Source: Selenomonas sp. oral taxon 920
GTDB taxonomy: Bacteria; Bacillota; Negativicutes; Selenomonadales; Selenomonadaceae
Assembly (NCBI RefSeq): GCF_001717585.1
Contig: NZ_CP017042.1
Location: forward strand, 1,828,501 to 1,892,500
Reading direction: 5' to 3'
Length of the DNA: 64,000 nucleotides
Position 1 is the first letter of the stretch, and each line of letters starts with the position of its first letter. The notes beneath the pieces were generated by a model. That model searched no databases and was not told where the DNA came from. It worked only from the letters and a program-made list of their open reading frames with translations. Made by a program: the position numbers and the translations under genes. Positions 49,801 to 58,373 of this stretch are shown here, one piece after another.

Positions 49801-52800
49801 GGTTGTTCTGGTCAAATGTCGTCTGCCCGTCATACTCCTTGACGATATGCTGCGGGAGCAGTGTCGCAAGATCGCGGCGCTCAATCCAATCACCCGTATG
49901 ATGGATGGTTCGATTGCGCGTACCGTTGAACTCAAAATTCGTCGTGTTGATTGTCACGTCGTAGTCAACACTGTTCGCATGCGCAACGTTCTCATTGTTG
50001 TACTGCGCGCGGTTCAGGCTGATGTCGGCAAGGTTGATCTGCACCGTATTCCCGCCGCCAAGATCCAGTGTGCTGTTCTGGAAATACTTCTTGACATGCG
50101 CCATATCGGTATAGTTCTGTCCGCCCTCCTGCCACACGACATCCTTCGTACCGTCGTACATTTTCCTGGCATTGCCAATGGTAAAGTTAAAGTCGTTCGC
50201 CGTGACCGTGCGCTTGCGGATCGTCCCCTTGCCGTAGGCGGTATCCGCCACAGTATAGTTGCCCGCATAGGACTGATGTCCAAGCGTATTTGCGAGATTC
50301 TTGTACTGCACATCCTTGCCGTTTTGAATGACATTTCCGTTCGCATCACTCACGACGTTCGGATCCTGCGTGAATGTCCCGTCGGTATTGCCCGCACCGT
50401 AGAAACTCTGAACACCCGCCGTATTGAACGACGCGCTCGTGATGCCGTCCGCCGCAAGCGTTGCCGCACCGCGTCCGTCGCTGTTGCCCGCCGTCACGGA
50501 GGTAATGTTCTTCGTATTGTTGACTGCGGTCGTATCATACGCCTTCGACACATTGTCAAAGCCGAGCGTGATCGTGCGCGGGGAGATCGTTCCCGTCGCC
50601 GAGAGATCCAGCCCATCCTCGGCATTGACCGTAGTCACGCCGTCCGAGAGCTGATAGTTCTGCCCCGCTGCACCCGCAATCTTCACGTTGTAGCCGATGT
50701 TCTTCGTCGTCACATTGCCGCCGCTGTACGCAACATTCTTGTCTGCGTACGATGCCGTCACGGTCATCGCCGCGCCGTCATTGACCGAGGCACCGTTCGA
50801 CATGCGGACGAGCTTGTTGTCGTTCGTCGTACCCGATGCATAGATGACATTGCCCTTTGCATCATCGTCAACGAACTTGTCATAGTGGCGTGTATTCGTA
50901 TCCACGAGATTTGCATTCGCGTCGTAGGTCTTGTCAATGCCCGTCTTCTCCGCGAGATCAACCGTGATCTTGCGGCGGTCAATCGTGCCCTGCGCCGTCC
51001 GCGTGAAGTTGTTGTCGCCTGAAATATTAATGTTGCTGTTGTTCAGATAGAATTTGTACGTCACGGTATCGGGTGTGCCGTTCGTAGCATTCGGACTGCT
51101 GTACTGCGTCCCTGTCATATCCATGACAAGGTCGTTGCGCAGATCAACCCAGTTGCCGTTCAGCTGCACACGTGCGCGCGTGATATAGTTCTTCACATCA
51201 TTCGATTCACTCGAACCGTTATGTTTCACCGTACGCGTACCGTCATAGGTTTTCGTTGCATTGGATGCGAGGAAATCCACGTCGGAAGCGTTGATATTCG
51301 CCTTGTTGATCGTGCCTGTTCCGTAGCCGTCCGCCGCGAACTCATAGTTCGCCGCATCCGTGCCGAGCGTCGTCCCCATCTGCGCACCGAGTCCCTGATA
51401 TCGGACATCCTTGTTCGTGCCCGCATTCGGATCGGCGGTAAACGTCCCGCCCCTGCGCGTGCCGTACTCACTGTTCAGCGTGCTGAGATTGGTCAGCTCG
51501 TTCGATCCATTGACAAGCCCCGTGCTGTCCGTGTTCAGCACCGCCGCATCGGCAGCCGAAACAGACGGTGTGATCGACGTATTCGTCGGCGTTCCGTCAT
51601 AGGTCTTCGTCACAGGCGCAAAAGTCACATCCACCTTGCGCTTCGTGATTGTATTGTTATTGGTCGAGATCGGCGTCGTAATCGTTGCGCCGTTGTACTT
51701 CAGATTGTAGTTGCCCGCATTCGCACTGTCGAGCTTGACATCATAGTTGACGACCTTACCCGTGCCTGCGTTCTTATCCGCATACGCCGCCGTCGACTCG
51801 TTCGTCGCACCGTCGCCGGAGACAAGACCCGTCATGCCGATGATGTCATTCGCTGTATTGACAACTGCGTTTGCAGAGTTCTTTGCCGCGCCGAGCACAT
51901 CCGTCGTCGCGTCATAGACCTTCGAGAGCGGGCTCTTGACCGTGACCGTGACATCCTTCTTTGTGATAACGCCGTCGCCCTGTTTCGCAAATGTCGACGC
52001 ACCGCCGAGCGAGAAGTTCCCGCTCGTCCCCGTATAGCTCAGGTTGTACGTCACGCGGTTGGCGAATCTGCCGTTATCGACATCCTTCGTATCATACTCG
52101 GCAGAAGTTAGCTTCAGGTCATTCAAAACATTGACCGCATTGCCGTTGATGTTCACCGTCGCGCTGGTGATGTACTTCTTCTGATCGCTCAGCGCACTCG
52201 AGCCATCCGTCCACTTGACCGTCTTCGTCCCGTCATAGGTCTTCGTTGCTGTACCGATGGCAAGGTCCACCGTGTTCGGATTCAACTCGAACGGCGTGAT
52301 CTCGCCAAGCCCCTTTGCCGTTGCCCCAAGGCTAAGCGTATAGTTCCCCGCATCTGCGCCCGTGAGCGAGAGGTTGGAGTAGTTGACCCAGTTGTGTTGG
52401 CGCGTGCCGTCCGGCGCAGTCCACGTCGTGCCGCTGCCGCGCACATTCTCACTCTCAAACTCCTGCGTATGCCCGCTGGCGAGGCCAACCGCATCACCAG
52501 CCACGACCCCATTCGCTCCGATCTCAAATCCGACCTGCGCGGCAGGGACATTCTTCGTACCGTCATAGACCTTCGTGACCTTTTTGAACGCACCCGAAAG
52601 ATCCCTCGGCGTAATCGTTCCCGTCGCCGAAAGGTTCATGCCATTCTCTGCATTGACCGTGGTCGAACCGTCCGTGAGGTAGTAATTCTTCCCGGCATCC
52701 CCTGCGATCTTTACATTATACGTAATGCTCTTCGTCGTAACATTGCCGCCGCTGCGCGCGACATTCTTGTCTGCATAGCTGCCCTGCACTGTCACCTGTG

Positions 52801-55800
52801 CGCTGTCATCTACCCCGTAGCCGTTCTTCGTGCGCACGAGCTTATTGGCGTTGGTCGTGCCCGCGGCATAGCCGACATTCGCTCTGCCGTCGGCATCCGC
52901 AAAGGTCTGATGACGGCGGTTCGCGGTGTCAATGAGGTTGGCATTCCCGTCATAGACCTTGTCAATGCCGCTCGCCTCTGCAAGACCGACATTGATCGTG
53001 CGGCGCGTGATCGTGCCCGCACCAGTCGCCGTCGCATTCCCGCTCTCAAGGTTCTGCCCGTTCAGCGTGTAGTTCTTGAGCAGATACTCGTAGCCGTTGT
53101 CCGCCGTCGCCTTGACATTGTAGGCAACGCGCGTCGCCTCATAGGCATTCGCCGTTCGCGTCGTATTGTCTGCCTTTGTGAAATGAGCGCCCTTATTGGG
53201 ATCGATCGCAAAGTTGATCTTGTCCTCGTCCGCCGTAATCACACCTGTGCCGTGCCCCGTGCTCGGACGCAGGTTCCAGCCGGACGGAACCGTGTAGTTG
53301 CTGGTGCCGTCATAGACCTTCGTCGCATGGGAGGCGTTCCCGTGTGCATCGACAATATCGAAGTTGTTCGGATCAATCGCCTTGCGGTTGATTGTCCCCT
53401 TTCCATAGACGGTCTTGTCCACCGTATAGTTGCCCGCTGCCGTCGTACCGAAGGCATCCTTGAATGCCTCGTCCATCTTCGTATAGCGAACGTCATGCGG
53501 TGTGCCGTTGCTCGCATTTGCATCGGCGTGGAAGGCACTGCCCGTACCGTTGCCGTAGCTGCTTGATGCCGTACCGCCCGACCGCATATTGTCCCACGCG
53601 GTCTTCAGCGCACCAGTTGTGATGCCGTCCCCTGTGAGAATCGTTCCGATGACAGAGGTCTGCGGTGCATCCGTGATCTCTGTGACACTGCTGTCCGTAT
53701 TGGTCGACGTGCCGTCGTATGTCTTGGACACGTCGCCCATCTTGATGTTCAGCTTGCGCGGCGTAATCTTGCCCGCGTTCGTCACCGTGCCGGCATTCGC
53801 CGTGAGCGTCTTATTTGCACCAGAGCCCGAAACCGTACTGATGACCGTATTTCCTGCGTCGACGATCTGATAGTCGTCCGCATACTGACCCGTGAGCTGT
53901 GCCGTATAGGTGACATCCTTGTTGATGATATTGCCGCTGCCGTCACGCGAGACATTCTTATCCGTGTAGCGTGCCGTCGAGGTATTCGTCGGCTGTCCGT
54001 CCGTCTCGTCCGTGATCATCGCCGCAAGACTGACGATATCACTCCCGCGTTTGATATTGCGGCTGCCGTCCGTATGCTCTGCCACACCGTCATAGGCCTT
54101 CTCGACGGCGTGCGTTGTTGCCCGAATCGAAGCAGGCGTAATCGTCCCATGTGCCGTAACATGAGCGGGGTTGGCATTATTCACAGACTCGAGATTGCGG
54201 AGTGTCCCCGCTGTCTCCTCTGCTGCAGAGCCAAAAGTATAGTTCGACAGCGGATTATTCGTCGGATCGCTCGTTCGTGCCACAACGTCATAGGCGACAT
54301 AGTGCGCCTCAGAGACGTGGGAGGTACGGTTGTTGCCGTCTTCATCGCTGGAGAAATGCCCCGTCGAACCGCTCTTGAGCGCAAAGGTCACCTTCCCGTA
54401 GTCCCGCGTGACAATCCCTGTATCCCCCGATGCCGCTGTTCCCGTCAGATATGTACCGGGCGCGAGCGTATGACGGTCGTTCCCGTCATAGACCTTCTTC
54501 GCATCTGCAACCGTGTGATCCGCATTGTATACGCGGAAGCCGCCCTTATCGATGCGGCGGCGTGTAATCGTCCCCGTACCATACTGCTTATCCGCAATCT
54601 TATAGTTGTGATTCGCTGTTCCAAGCGCATTCGAAAGCCCCGCATACTCAACGGTGCGGTTTCCTGCGTTTACATTTTCTGCAAATGTCCCCTCGGTGTT
54701 CCCCGTGCCATACCTGCTGGTGACATTCGTCATGCTGAAATTGCCGGTCGTGATGTTGTCCGCGCCAACAACGGTGCCTGAAAGGCCATCGTCAAGCGAT
54801 GCAAGAGACTTTTGGCTGTTGGTCGCCGTGCCGTCGTAGACCTTCGTTACACTGTTGAAGGTCATCGTAAGATTACGCGGTGTGATCGTTCCCTTATAGC
54901 TGGGATCTGTAAGCGTCTTCGACGATACGATCGGCTTTACGCCCTCTGTGCCGAGGGTGTAGTTCTCTGACTCCGCTCCCGTTCCGGCATCAAAGGACGC
55001 CGTATAGGTAACGCCCTGCGTCGTCGGATTTCCGCTCCCATCCACTACGACATTCTTCGACGCATACTTCGCCGTCGAGGTATTCGTGCGTGACTCCGAG
55101 CCGACAAACCCCGAAAGAGTGACAAGAGAGTCCCCCTTGATGATATGACGGCTGCCGTCGGTCTGGTCGTCCATCGCGTCGTAGACCTTCGTAATGTTGT
55201 TGTTCACGACGGTTGCCGTCAGCGCCTTCGGTGTAATCTTGCCGTCGCCCGTCGCGTGGAATGTATCACTCAGTGCTTTCCTGGTCGTATTGTCCGTATC
55301 CAGCACATAGTAGTCGGAGAGGCGATGATTCACAGCATCATCCGTCTGCCCCGTGACCTCATAGGCAAGCTTTGTCGCTTCCTTGACGTTCTTGGTGCGG
55401 GTTCCGCTGTTATCGGTGAAATGCCCCTTCCCGCCCGTCAACGCAAACGTAATGTGCCCCTGATCGCGCGAGACAATACCTGTATCGCCGACAGCACCTG
55501 CATTCGTCGAGAGATAGACGTTCGATCCAGGACTATATTCGCTGTCCCCGTCATAGACCTTCTGCGCCGTTACCGCTGCATGGGTTGTCTTGTCGTACAC
55601 CTTGAAGCTGTCGCGTGTGATCTTACGTGGAACGATTGCCCCGTCGAGGTAGACCTTCTCATTCGTGACGGCTGTCTTGGAGCCACCGTCCGGCGTATAG
55701 AACAGCTCATAGTTGCCCGCGTCGTTGCCCGTGAGACCGACATTCGTATACTGGAGCTTGTGGTTTCCGGCGTGGATCTGCTCGTTGCCCGCCGCATCCG

Positions 55801-58240
55801 TATATTTCGGACCGCCTACGTTTGTGAGGTCGACGGAATCCACCGCATCGTTGTCATCCCGCATGATCGCGCCATCTTGAATGGTCTGGCCGAGTCCCAT
55901 CTGCGCGATCGTCGGAGCAGTCTTTGACTTATCCAGTTTGATGTTCGGCTTGGACTGGAGCATATCCGTATCAATGACGGTAGAGGTGCCGTCATAGATT
56001 TTTTCAGCCGCCGTCTTCTTGAAGATGTCAAGGTAGAGCGGCGCCTTGGTGATCGTAATCTTTCCTGTGATATTATTGACGGAGGAGTTGTCAAACTTGT
56101 AGTTCGCTGCATCCTCGCCGGTGAATCCAATCGAACCTGAGAATTTGACTGCTTTATCAACCCCAACGTTTTTATCGGGATTTCCTGCTCCATTAACTGC
56201 CCATGCTTGGAAATTCCCGCTCGTAAAGTCCAGCTGAACGGAGTTCGCAGCCTTATCCTCCGCGGTAAACCCCGAGGAGGTGATGCCGCCATTCTGCAGT
56301 GCCTTCTTAAACGCATCTGTCACGGATGATTTCCCGTTATACATACGGTCGACCTTGAGATTCGCATCGTTCAGCTTTACCTCACGCGGCTTGATGGTCA
56401 CATTGACCCCGCGCAGGTTCGGGCCGTCCTGGTCCGACCAGAGAATCGCCTTCGTCCCCGCATTGCGGATACCGTTTGTCTTATCGAAATCCTTCGTCGT
56501 CTGGTTCTTATAATCGTGCACCTTATTGAGGTCAACACCGCCCTCATAGATGACCTTGTCCGACTTATCGCCGAGTCCCGTGCCGGCCGCATTAACAATC
56601 TTGACATACCGACTGTTGTAAGTCAGATCCGTGACATCTGCGCCATTGTTCGACTTAACCGCATTGGAGCTATCCGGATCCAGCGTTCCGTCTGCTTTGA
56701 AATAGCGATAGTTGTAGTTCGCCGTCGCCGTTCCGCTCATAAAGGCGGTCAGCATCGGCGCTGTGCGCCCCTCATATATGCGCCACTTCGCGCCGGGATC
56801 ACCTGTGTTATTGATGGCATTTCCCCATGCGGAATATGTGTCTACTGCATATGCATCTTTTTGATTGGTAGAACCGACAAGATTCGCTTTTCCTGTTACT
56901 CTATTAATCTCAAAGGTATTAGTGATATTGCTTGTTAAATTTGACCACGTAAACTGATTTCCATACGAATAGGAATTGTTGATCGTCGTACCATTCGCAG
57001 GCTGCATATAGTAAATGAAATAGGTTCCCGTACCTGAAGTGGTCACATCGCTATAGGTATCATTCACGACCGTTCCTGACAGTGAATGTCCGATAATGCC
57101 GCCGCCCTCACCAATATGAGCTTTACTATATGCACCGTCAATCGTCGTATTAACTGTACCGCCGGCAATCCCACCATGTCGACCAGCGCTGCCCGTGACT
57201 GTTGTATTGGCAACGTATACGTTCTTCAGCTTGGAACCTGTAGCATACCCTACAATACCACCCGTATAATCAGATGAACTGGTACCGCCTGTAATCGTAG
57301 CGCCGGTTACGCCGAGGTTCTCAATCCGCGCCGCATTTGTTGCACCAAAAAGGCCGACGCGATTCCCACCCGCAGCGGTAAAATTCTGCACCTTAAAGAA
57401 ATTGCCCTCTACTTTTCCCGTGAACTGAGATCCATTGTTGCCAAGCGGGGTCAAAGAACCGCCTGCAAAGTCAATATCATTCTCGAGCATATAGTTCTTT
57501 GTGAGATCGTTATTGATATCCTGGAACTCTGTTGCATTGGCGACAAGCTGATAATAGTTGTCTGCCGCCGTCGCAGCAGTACCATTGACCGTATAACCGG
57601 ATGTCGGTGCAGTTCCCCGATAGCCGATATGTGCCGTTCCATCGTTTGCTGTGTCGGTGTACATCACGACATTGGAGCTATGCACATCTGCTGCATTGAG
57701 GAATCGAATGTTCTTGCCTACGACCTCAACGTTCGTCGCCGTGATCGAGCCCATGTTGACGACATCGGAGAGTCCGGCGGCACTCGTACTGAGGGGCGAC
57801 ACATTGTTCGCCATATCTGCAGCGGTGTTGACCGTATTGATTGGCTGCGTCGAGACATGGAGACTTCCGACATTCACCGATGCCGTCTTGCCAAAGATCA
57901 CGCCATTCGGGTTTACAAGGTAGATTTTTCCTCCGCCGGTAATCGTGCCGTTGATGGCAGAGGTGTTTGCACCCGTGACCAGATTAAGATAATTTTTTGT
58001 ATCATAAGCGACCGTCTCTCCGCTCGCCACGGAGTAATCCTTCCACTTGATAACATTGTTCGCCGCGCTTGCGCCGATACTGGTCGTACTGCCTGAACGA
58101 CTGACTGCAACGCCCGTCGTCATATCGTGTTCGCCTGTCGGTGCAGCAAAGCCGATCTGCGGAATCAAAAAAGCGCCCGCCATGCCTGCAAGCAGTGCAT
58201 AACGCACACGCTGCGATAGTTTCGTTCGATTGTTTTTCAT
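46808..58240 (-). CDS. Giant TpsA-type exoprotein with YDG-domain super-repeat array
   Basis: A 3810-residue secreted adhesin-like protein. It has a signal peptide (about 1-26), a filamentous-haemagglutinin N-terminal TPS domain with the LVNPNGVIFG motif near residue 110, and GLUG-like glycine repeats about 310-380. From about residue 630 to 3500 run some 25 YDG-type units of 105-130 residues, each opening K-x-YDG and most closing G-x-I-x-[PR]R. They recur in the fixed order alpha-beta-gamma. A final region, possibly an MBG-like domain, and an unremarkable C-terminus follow; no barrel or sortase motif is seen. The ATG at 58240 follows GGAGAG. Export is expected through the TpsB at 44441. Confidence 0.93.
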   Translation of the reverse strand: MKNNRTKLSQRVRYALLAGMAGAFLIPQIGFAAPTGEHDMTTGVAVSRSGSTTSIGASAANNVIKWKDYSVASGETVAYDTKNYLNLVTGANTSAINGTITGGGKIYLVNPNGVIFGKTASVNVGSLHVSTQPINTVNTAADMANNVSPLSTSAAGLSDVVNMGSITATNVEVVGKNIRFLNAADVHSSNVVMYTDTANDGTAHIGYRGTAPTSGYTVNGTAATAADNYYQLVANATEFQDINNDLTKNYMLENDIDFAGGSLTPLGNNGSQFTGKVEGNFFKVQNFTAAGGNRVGLFGATNAARIENLGVTGATITGGTSSSDYTGGIVGYATGSKLKNVYVANTTVTGSAGRHGGIAGGTVNTTIDGAYSKAHIGEGGGIIGHSLSGTVVNDTYSDVTTSGTGTYFIYYMQPANGTTINNSYSYGNQFTWSNLTSNITNTFEINRVTGKANLVGSTNQKDAYAVDTYSAWGNAINNTGDPGAKWRIYEGRTAPMLTAFMSGTATANYNYRYFKADGTLDPDSSNAVKSNNGADVTDLTYNSRYVKIVNAAGTGLGDKSDKVIYEGGVDLNKVHDYKNQTTKDFDKTNGIRNAGTKAILWSDQDGPNLRGVNVTIKPREVKLNDANLKVDRMYNGKSSVTDAFKKALQNGGITSSGFTAEDKAANSVQLDFTSGNFQAWAVNGAGNPDKNVGVDKAVKFSGSIGFTGEDAANYKFDNSSVNNITGKITITKAPLYLDIFKKTAAEKIYDGTSTVIDTDMLQSKPNIKLDKSKTAPTIAQMGLGQTIQDGAIMRDDNDAVDSVDLTNVGGPKYTDAAGNEQIHAGNHKLQYTNVGLTGNDAGNYELFYTPDGGSKTAVTNEKVYLDGAIVPRKITRDSFKVYDKTTHAAVTAQKVYDGDSEYSPGSNVYLSTNAGAVGDTGIVSRDQGHITFALTGGKGHFTDNSGTRTKNVKEATKLAYEVTGQTDDAVNHRLSDYYVLDTDNTTRKALSDTFHATGDGKITPKALTATVVNNNITKVYDAMDDQTDGSRHIIKGDSLVTLSGFVGSESRTNTSTAKYASKNVVVDGSGNPTTQGVTYTASFDAGTGAESENYTLGTEGVKPIVSSKTLTDPSYKGTITPRNLTMTFNSVTKVYDGTATNSQKSLASLDDGLSGTVVGADNITTGNFSMTNVTSRYGTGNTEGTFAENVNAGNRTVEYAGLSNALGTANHNYKIADKQYGTGTITRRRIDKGGFRVYNADHTVADAKKVYDGNDRHTLAPGTYLTGTAASGDTGIVTRDYGKVTFALKSGSTGHFSSDEDGNNRTSHVSEAHYVAYDVVARTSDPTNNPLSNYTFGSAAEETAGTLRNLESVNNANPAHVTAHGTITPASIRATTHAVEKAYDGVAEHTDGSRNIKRGSDIVSLAAMITDETDGQPTNTSTARYTDKNVSRDGSGNIINKDVTYTAQLTGQYADDYQIVDAGNTVISTVSGSGANKTLTANAGTVTNAGKITPRKLNIKMGDVSKTYDGTSTNTDSSVTEITDAPQTSVIGTILTGDGITTGALKTAWDNMRSGGTASSSYGNGTGSAFHADANASNGTPHDVRYTKMDEAFKDAFGTTAAGNYTVDKTVYGKGTINRKAIDPNNFDIVDAHGNASHATKVYDGTSNYTVPSGWNLRPSTGHGTGVITADEDKINFAIDPNKGAHFTKADNTTRTANAYEATRVAYNVKATADNGYEYLLKNYTLNGQNLESGNATATGAGTITRRTINVGLAEASGIDKVYDGNANLIDTANRRHQTFADADGRANVGYAAGTTNANKLVRTKNGYGVDDSAQVTVQGSYADKNVARSGGNVTTKSITYNVKIAGDAGKNYYLTDGSTTVNAENGMNLSATGTITPRDLSGAFKKVTKVYDGTKNVPAAQVGFEIGANGVVAGDAVGLASGHTQEFESENVRGSGTTWTAPDGTRQHNWVNYSNLSLTGADAGNYTLSLGATAKGLGEITPFELNPNTVDLAIGTATKTYDGTKTVKWTDGSSALSDQKKYITSATVNINGNAVNVLNDLKLTSAEYDTKDVDNGRFANRVTYNLSYTGTSGNFSLGGASTFAKQGDGVITKKDVTVTVKSPLSKVYDATTDVLGAAKNSANAVVNTANDIIGMTGLVSGDGATNESTAAYADKNAGTGKVVNYDVKLDSANAGNYNLKYNGATITTPISTNNNTITKRKVDVTFAPVTKTYDGTPTNTSITPSVSAADAAVLNTDSTGLVNGSNELTNLSTLNSEYGTRRGGTFTADPNAGTNKDVRYQGLGAQMGTTLGTDAANYEFAADGYGTGTINKANINASDVDFLASNATKTYDGTRTVKHNGSSESNDVKNYITRARVQLNGNWVDLRNDLVMDMTGTQYSSPNATNGTPDTVTYKFYLNNSNINISGDNNFTRTAQGTIDRRKITVDLAEKTGIDKTYDANANLVDTNTRHYDKFVDDDAKGNVIYASGTTNDNKLVRMSNGASVNDGAAMTVTASYADKNVAYSGGNVTTKNIGYNVKIAGAAGQNYQLSDGVTTVNAEDGLDLSATGTISPRTITLGFDNVSKAYDTTAVNNTKNITSVTAGNSDGRGAATLAADGITSASFNTAGVQSFYGAGNTDGTFTQDPNVVSDANGNVIQNGKDVQYKNLANTLGHQSYAGNYTVADTAYGKGTIRKRTVTANDFNFTIGNARKMYDGTKDVVWQEGGQNYTDMAHVKKYFQNSTLDLGGGNTVQINLADISLNRAQYNNENVAHANSVDYDVTINTTNFEFNGTRNRTIHHTGDWIERRDLATLLPQHIVKEYDGQTTFDQNNRDYVNAMAKANLTTVVERDKNKIQLAVTGTYDNKNASANTKAEAEARTPGTAERNVTYTLTLSGDADTLANYTIGGHPTTNTVTGKADIYKKALTVDVARKVKDYDGTAAVNNLGVGDITFSGLVGSETLSLDTPALAKVQGQYLDSNGNADANVSRDANRAVTDKAVKYTGFNDALTDLAGRNSTAQNYIVDGGSKSYTAADAKGRINPRSISAGDVTATFHDATKVYDGNRSVKHNGINSQAAVKNYLRTATARVNGNDIDITNDITIASDEASTHYDNKNVQGGAAHTVTYKLTYTGNNFIVDGVEKTGTGYITRKNVTATVNGPLTKTYDASRDVYDAGDTSIKTYRKDTGTRVTNGDSLVTLNGLVAGDGATNATTARYDNKSVGANKRVDYNVQIDLANRDNYNLVDADGNALTTISTNDNEITKRTLNLKFDDVAKTYDTKSDNASVTARTISDDDTKVLTRDGIHFGTGSDSNKLTDLNGGNIESHYGDGRTAETFVKNANAGSRAVRYQGINRTMRNYLSAGANQNYEIADVAFGDGNIDKAQVNRSNFNFVFYDAVKDYDGTDAVIGRNGSSDIRSLLNTDENSSLHSTVTLNGNTYALPESDVERMTGKYRNGANASTNNPVDYRLELNVDNYTFTDNSVGRYTDSGAGVINRRKLIADTKSIHPTKTYDGTDTLLGVAKDENGNIIHSADGLVRFRHYSDSDTRHYDDEDGIIAQDQPHITHSSTAKYADKNVAWEPNGNTDPNAMWQDRNNVANKDVDYQFRLTGNPLSNYELVDEHGTTIATPSGGLGSTTLNHNARTATGRINPAEIRMKADPKTIWINEGLPPRSSYTGTPQGTYPAPGYPTGVAGEHLAGEFYYDSPDARLRMGDYAVNGYYRPATGEMVYRNYRFVQDPANATALHVGPYIPDAEYYSALTQVSKMIPDEYAYENASLDRRSHFKRDPKAEVSHTPPSVNMVKDGVDISKNGIRVTDETVFSLVNEVFG
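47760..56350 (-). repeat. YDG-unit array with three-unit super-repeat, in-frame within tpsA
   Basis: K-x-YDG codons (CCGTCATAGACCTT-like on the plus strand) occur near 56340, 55990, 55550, 55170, 54830, 54485, 54095, 53715, 53310, 52950, 52560, 52230, 51913, 51596, 51240, 50920, 50536, 50152, 49830, 49483, 49111, 48797, 48465, 48085 and 47760. Spacing is about 320-440 bases. Units at every third position share motifs, giving a super-period near 1.0-1.2 kb. Confidence 0.85.
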
Positions 58241-58287
58241 TCTCCGCTCTCCCATAGACATATTATTCCTTATGTAGTATATCGAAT

Positions 58288-58316
58288 ATTATAGTGCATT
58301 TAATAATAGCATATAA
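58288..58316 (-). promoter_or_regulatory. Possible tpsA promoter
   Basis: A perfect TATAAT lies about 48 bases before the tpsA ATG on the minus strand, with a poor -35 (TTATAT) at 17 bases. The whole stretch is AT-rich, unlike its surroundings. Confidence 0.4.
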
Positions 58317-58320
58317 AAAT

Positions 58321-58363
58321 AAAAAATCCTCCAATCGTCCTACGGATGATCGGAGGATTTTCC
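58321..58363 (-). terminator. Flagellin gene terminator
   Basis: On the minus strand a long stem (AAAATCCTCC with GGAGGATTTT plus further wobble-tolerant pairs) is followed by TTTTTTATTTTT. It lies 10 bases beyond the flagellin stop, separating it from the tpsA promoter region. Confidence 0.92.
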
Positions 58364-58373
58364 CAAAAGCTTT

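Noticed and set aside
46784-51022. Long plus-strand open frames (up to about 700 codons) opposite the tpsA gene
   Set aside because: They are antisense shadows of a repetitive, GC-rich coding sequence. The minus frame has a signal peptide, TPS domain and regular domain repeats; the plus frames are arginine- and valine-rich with no domain.
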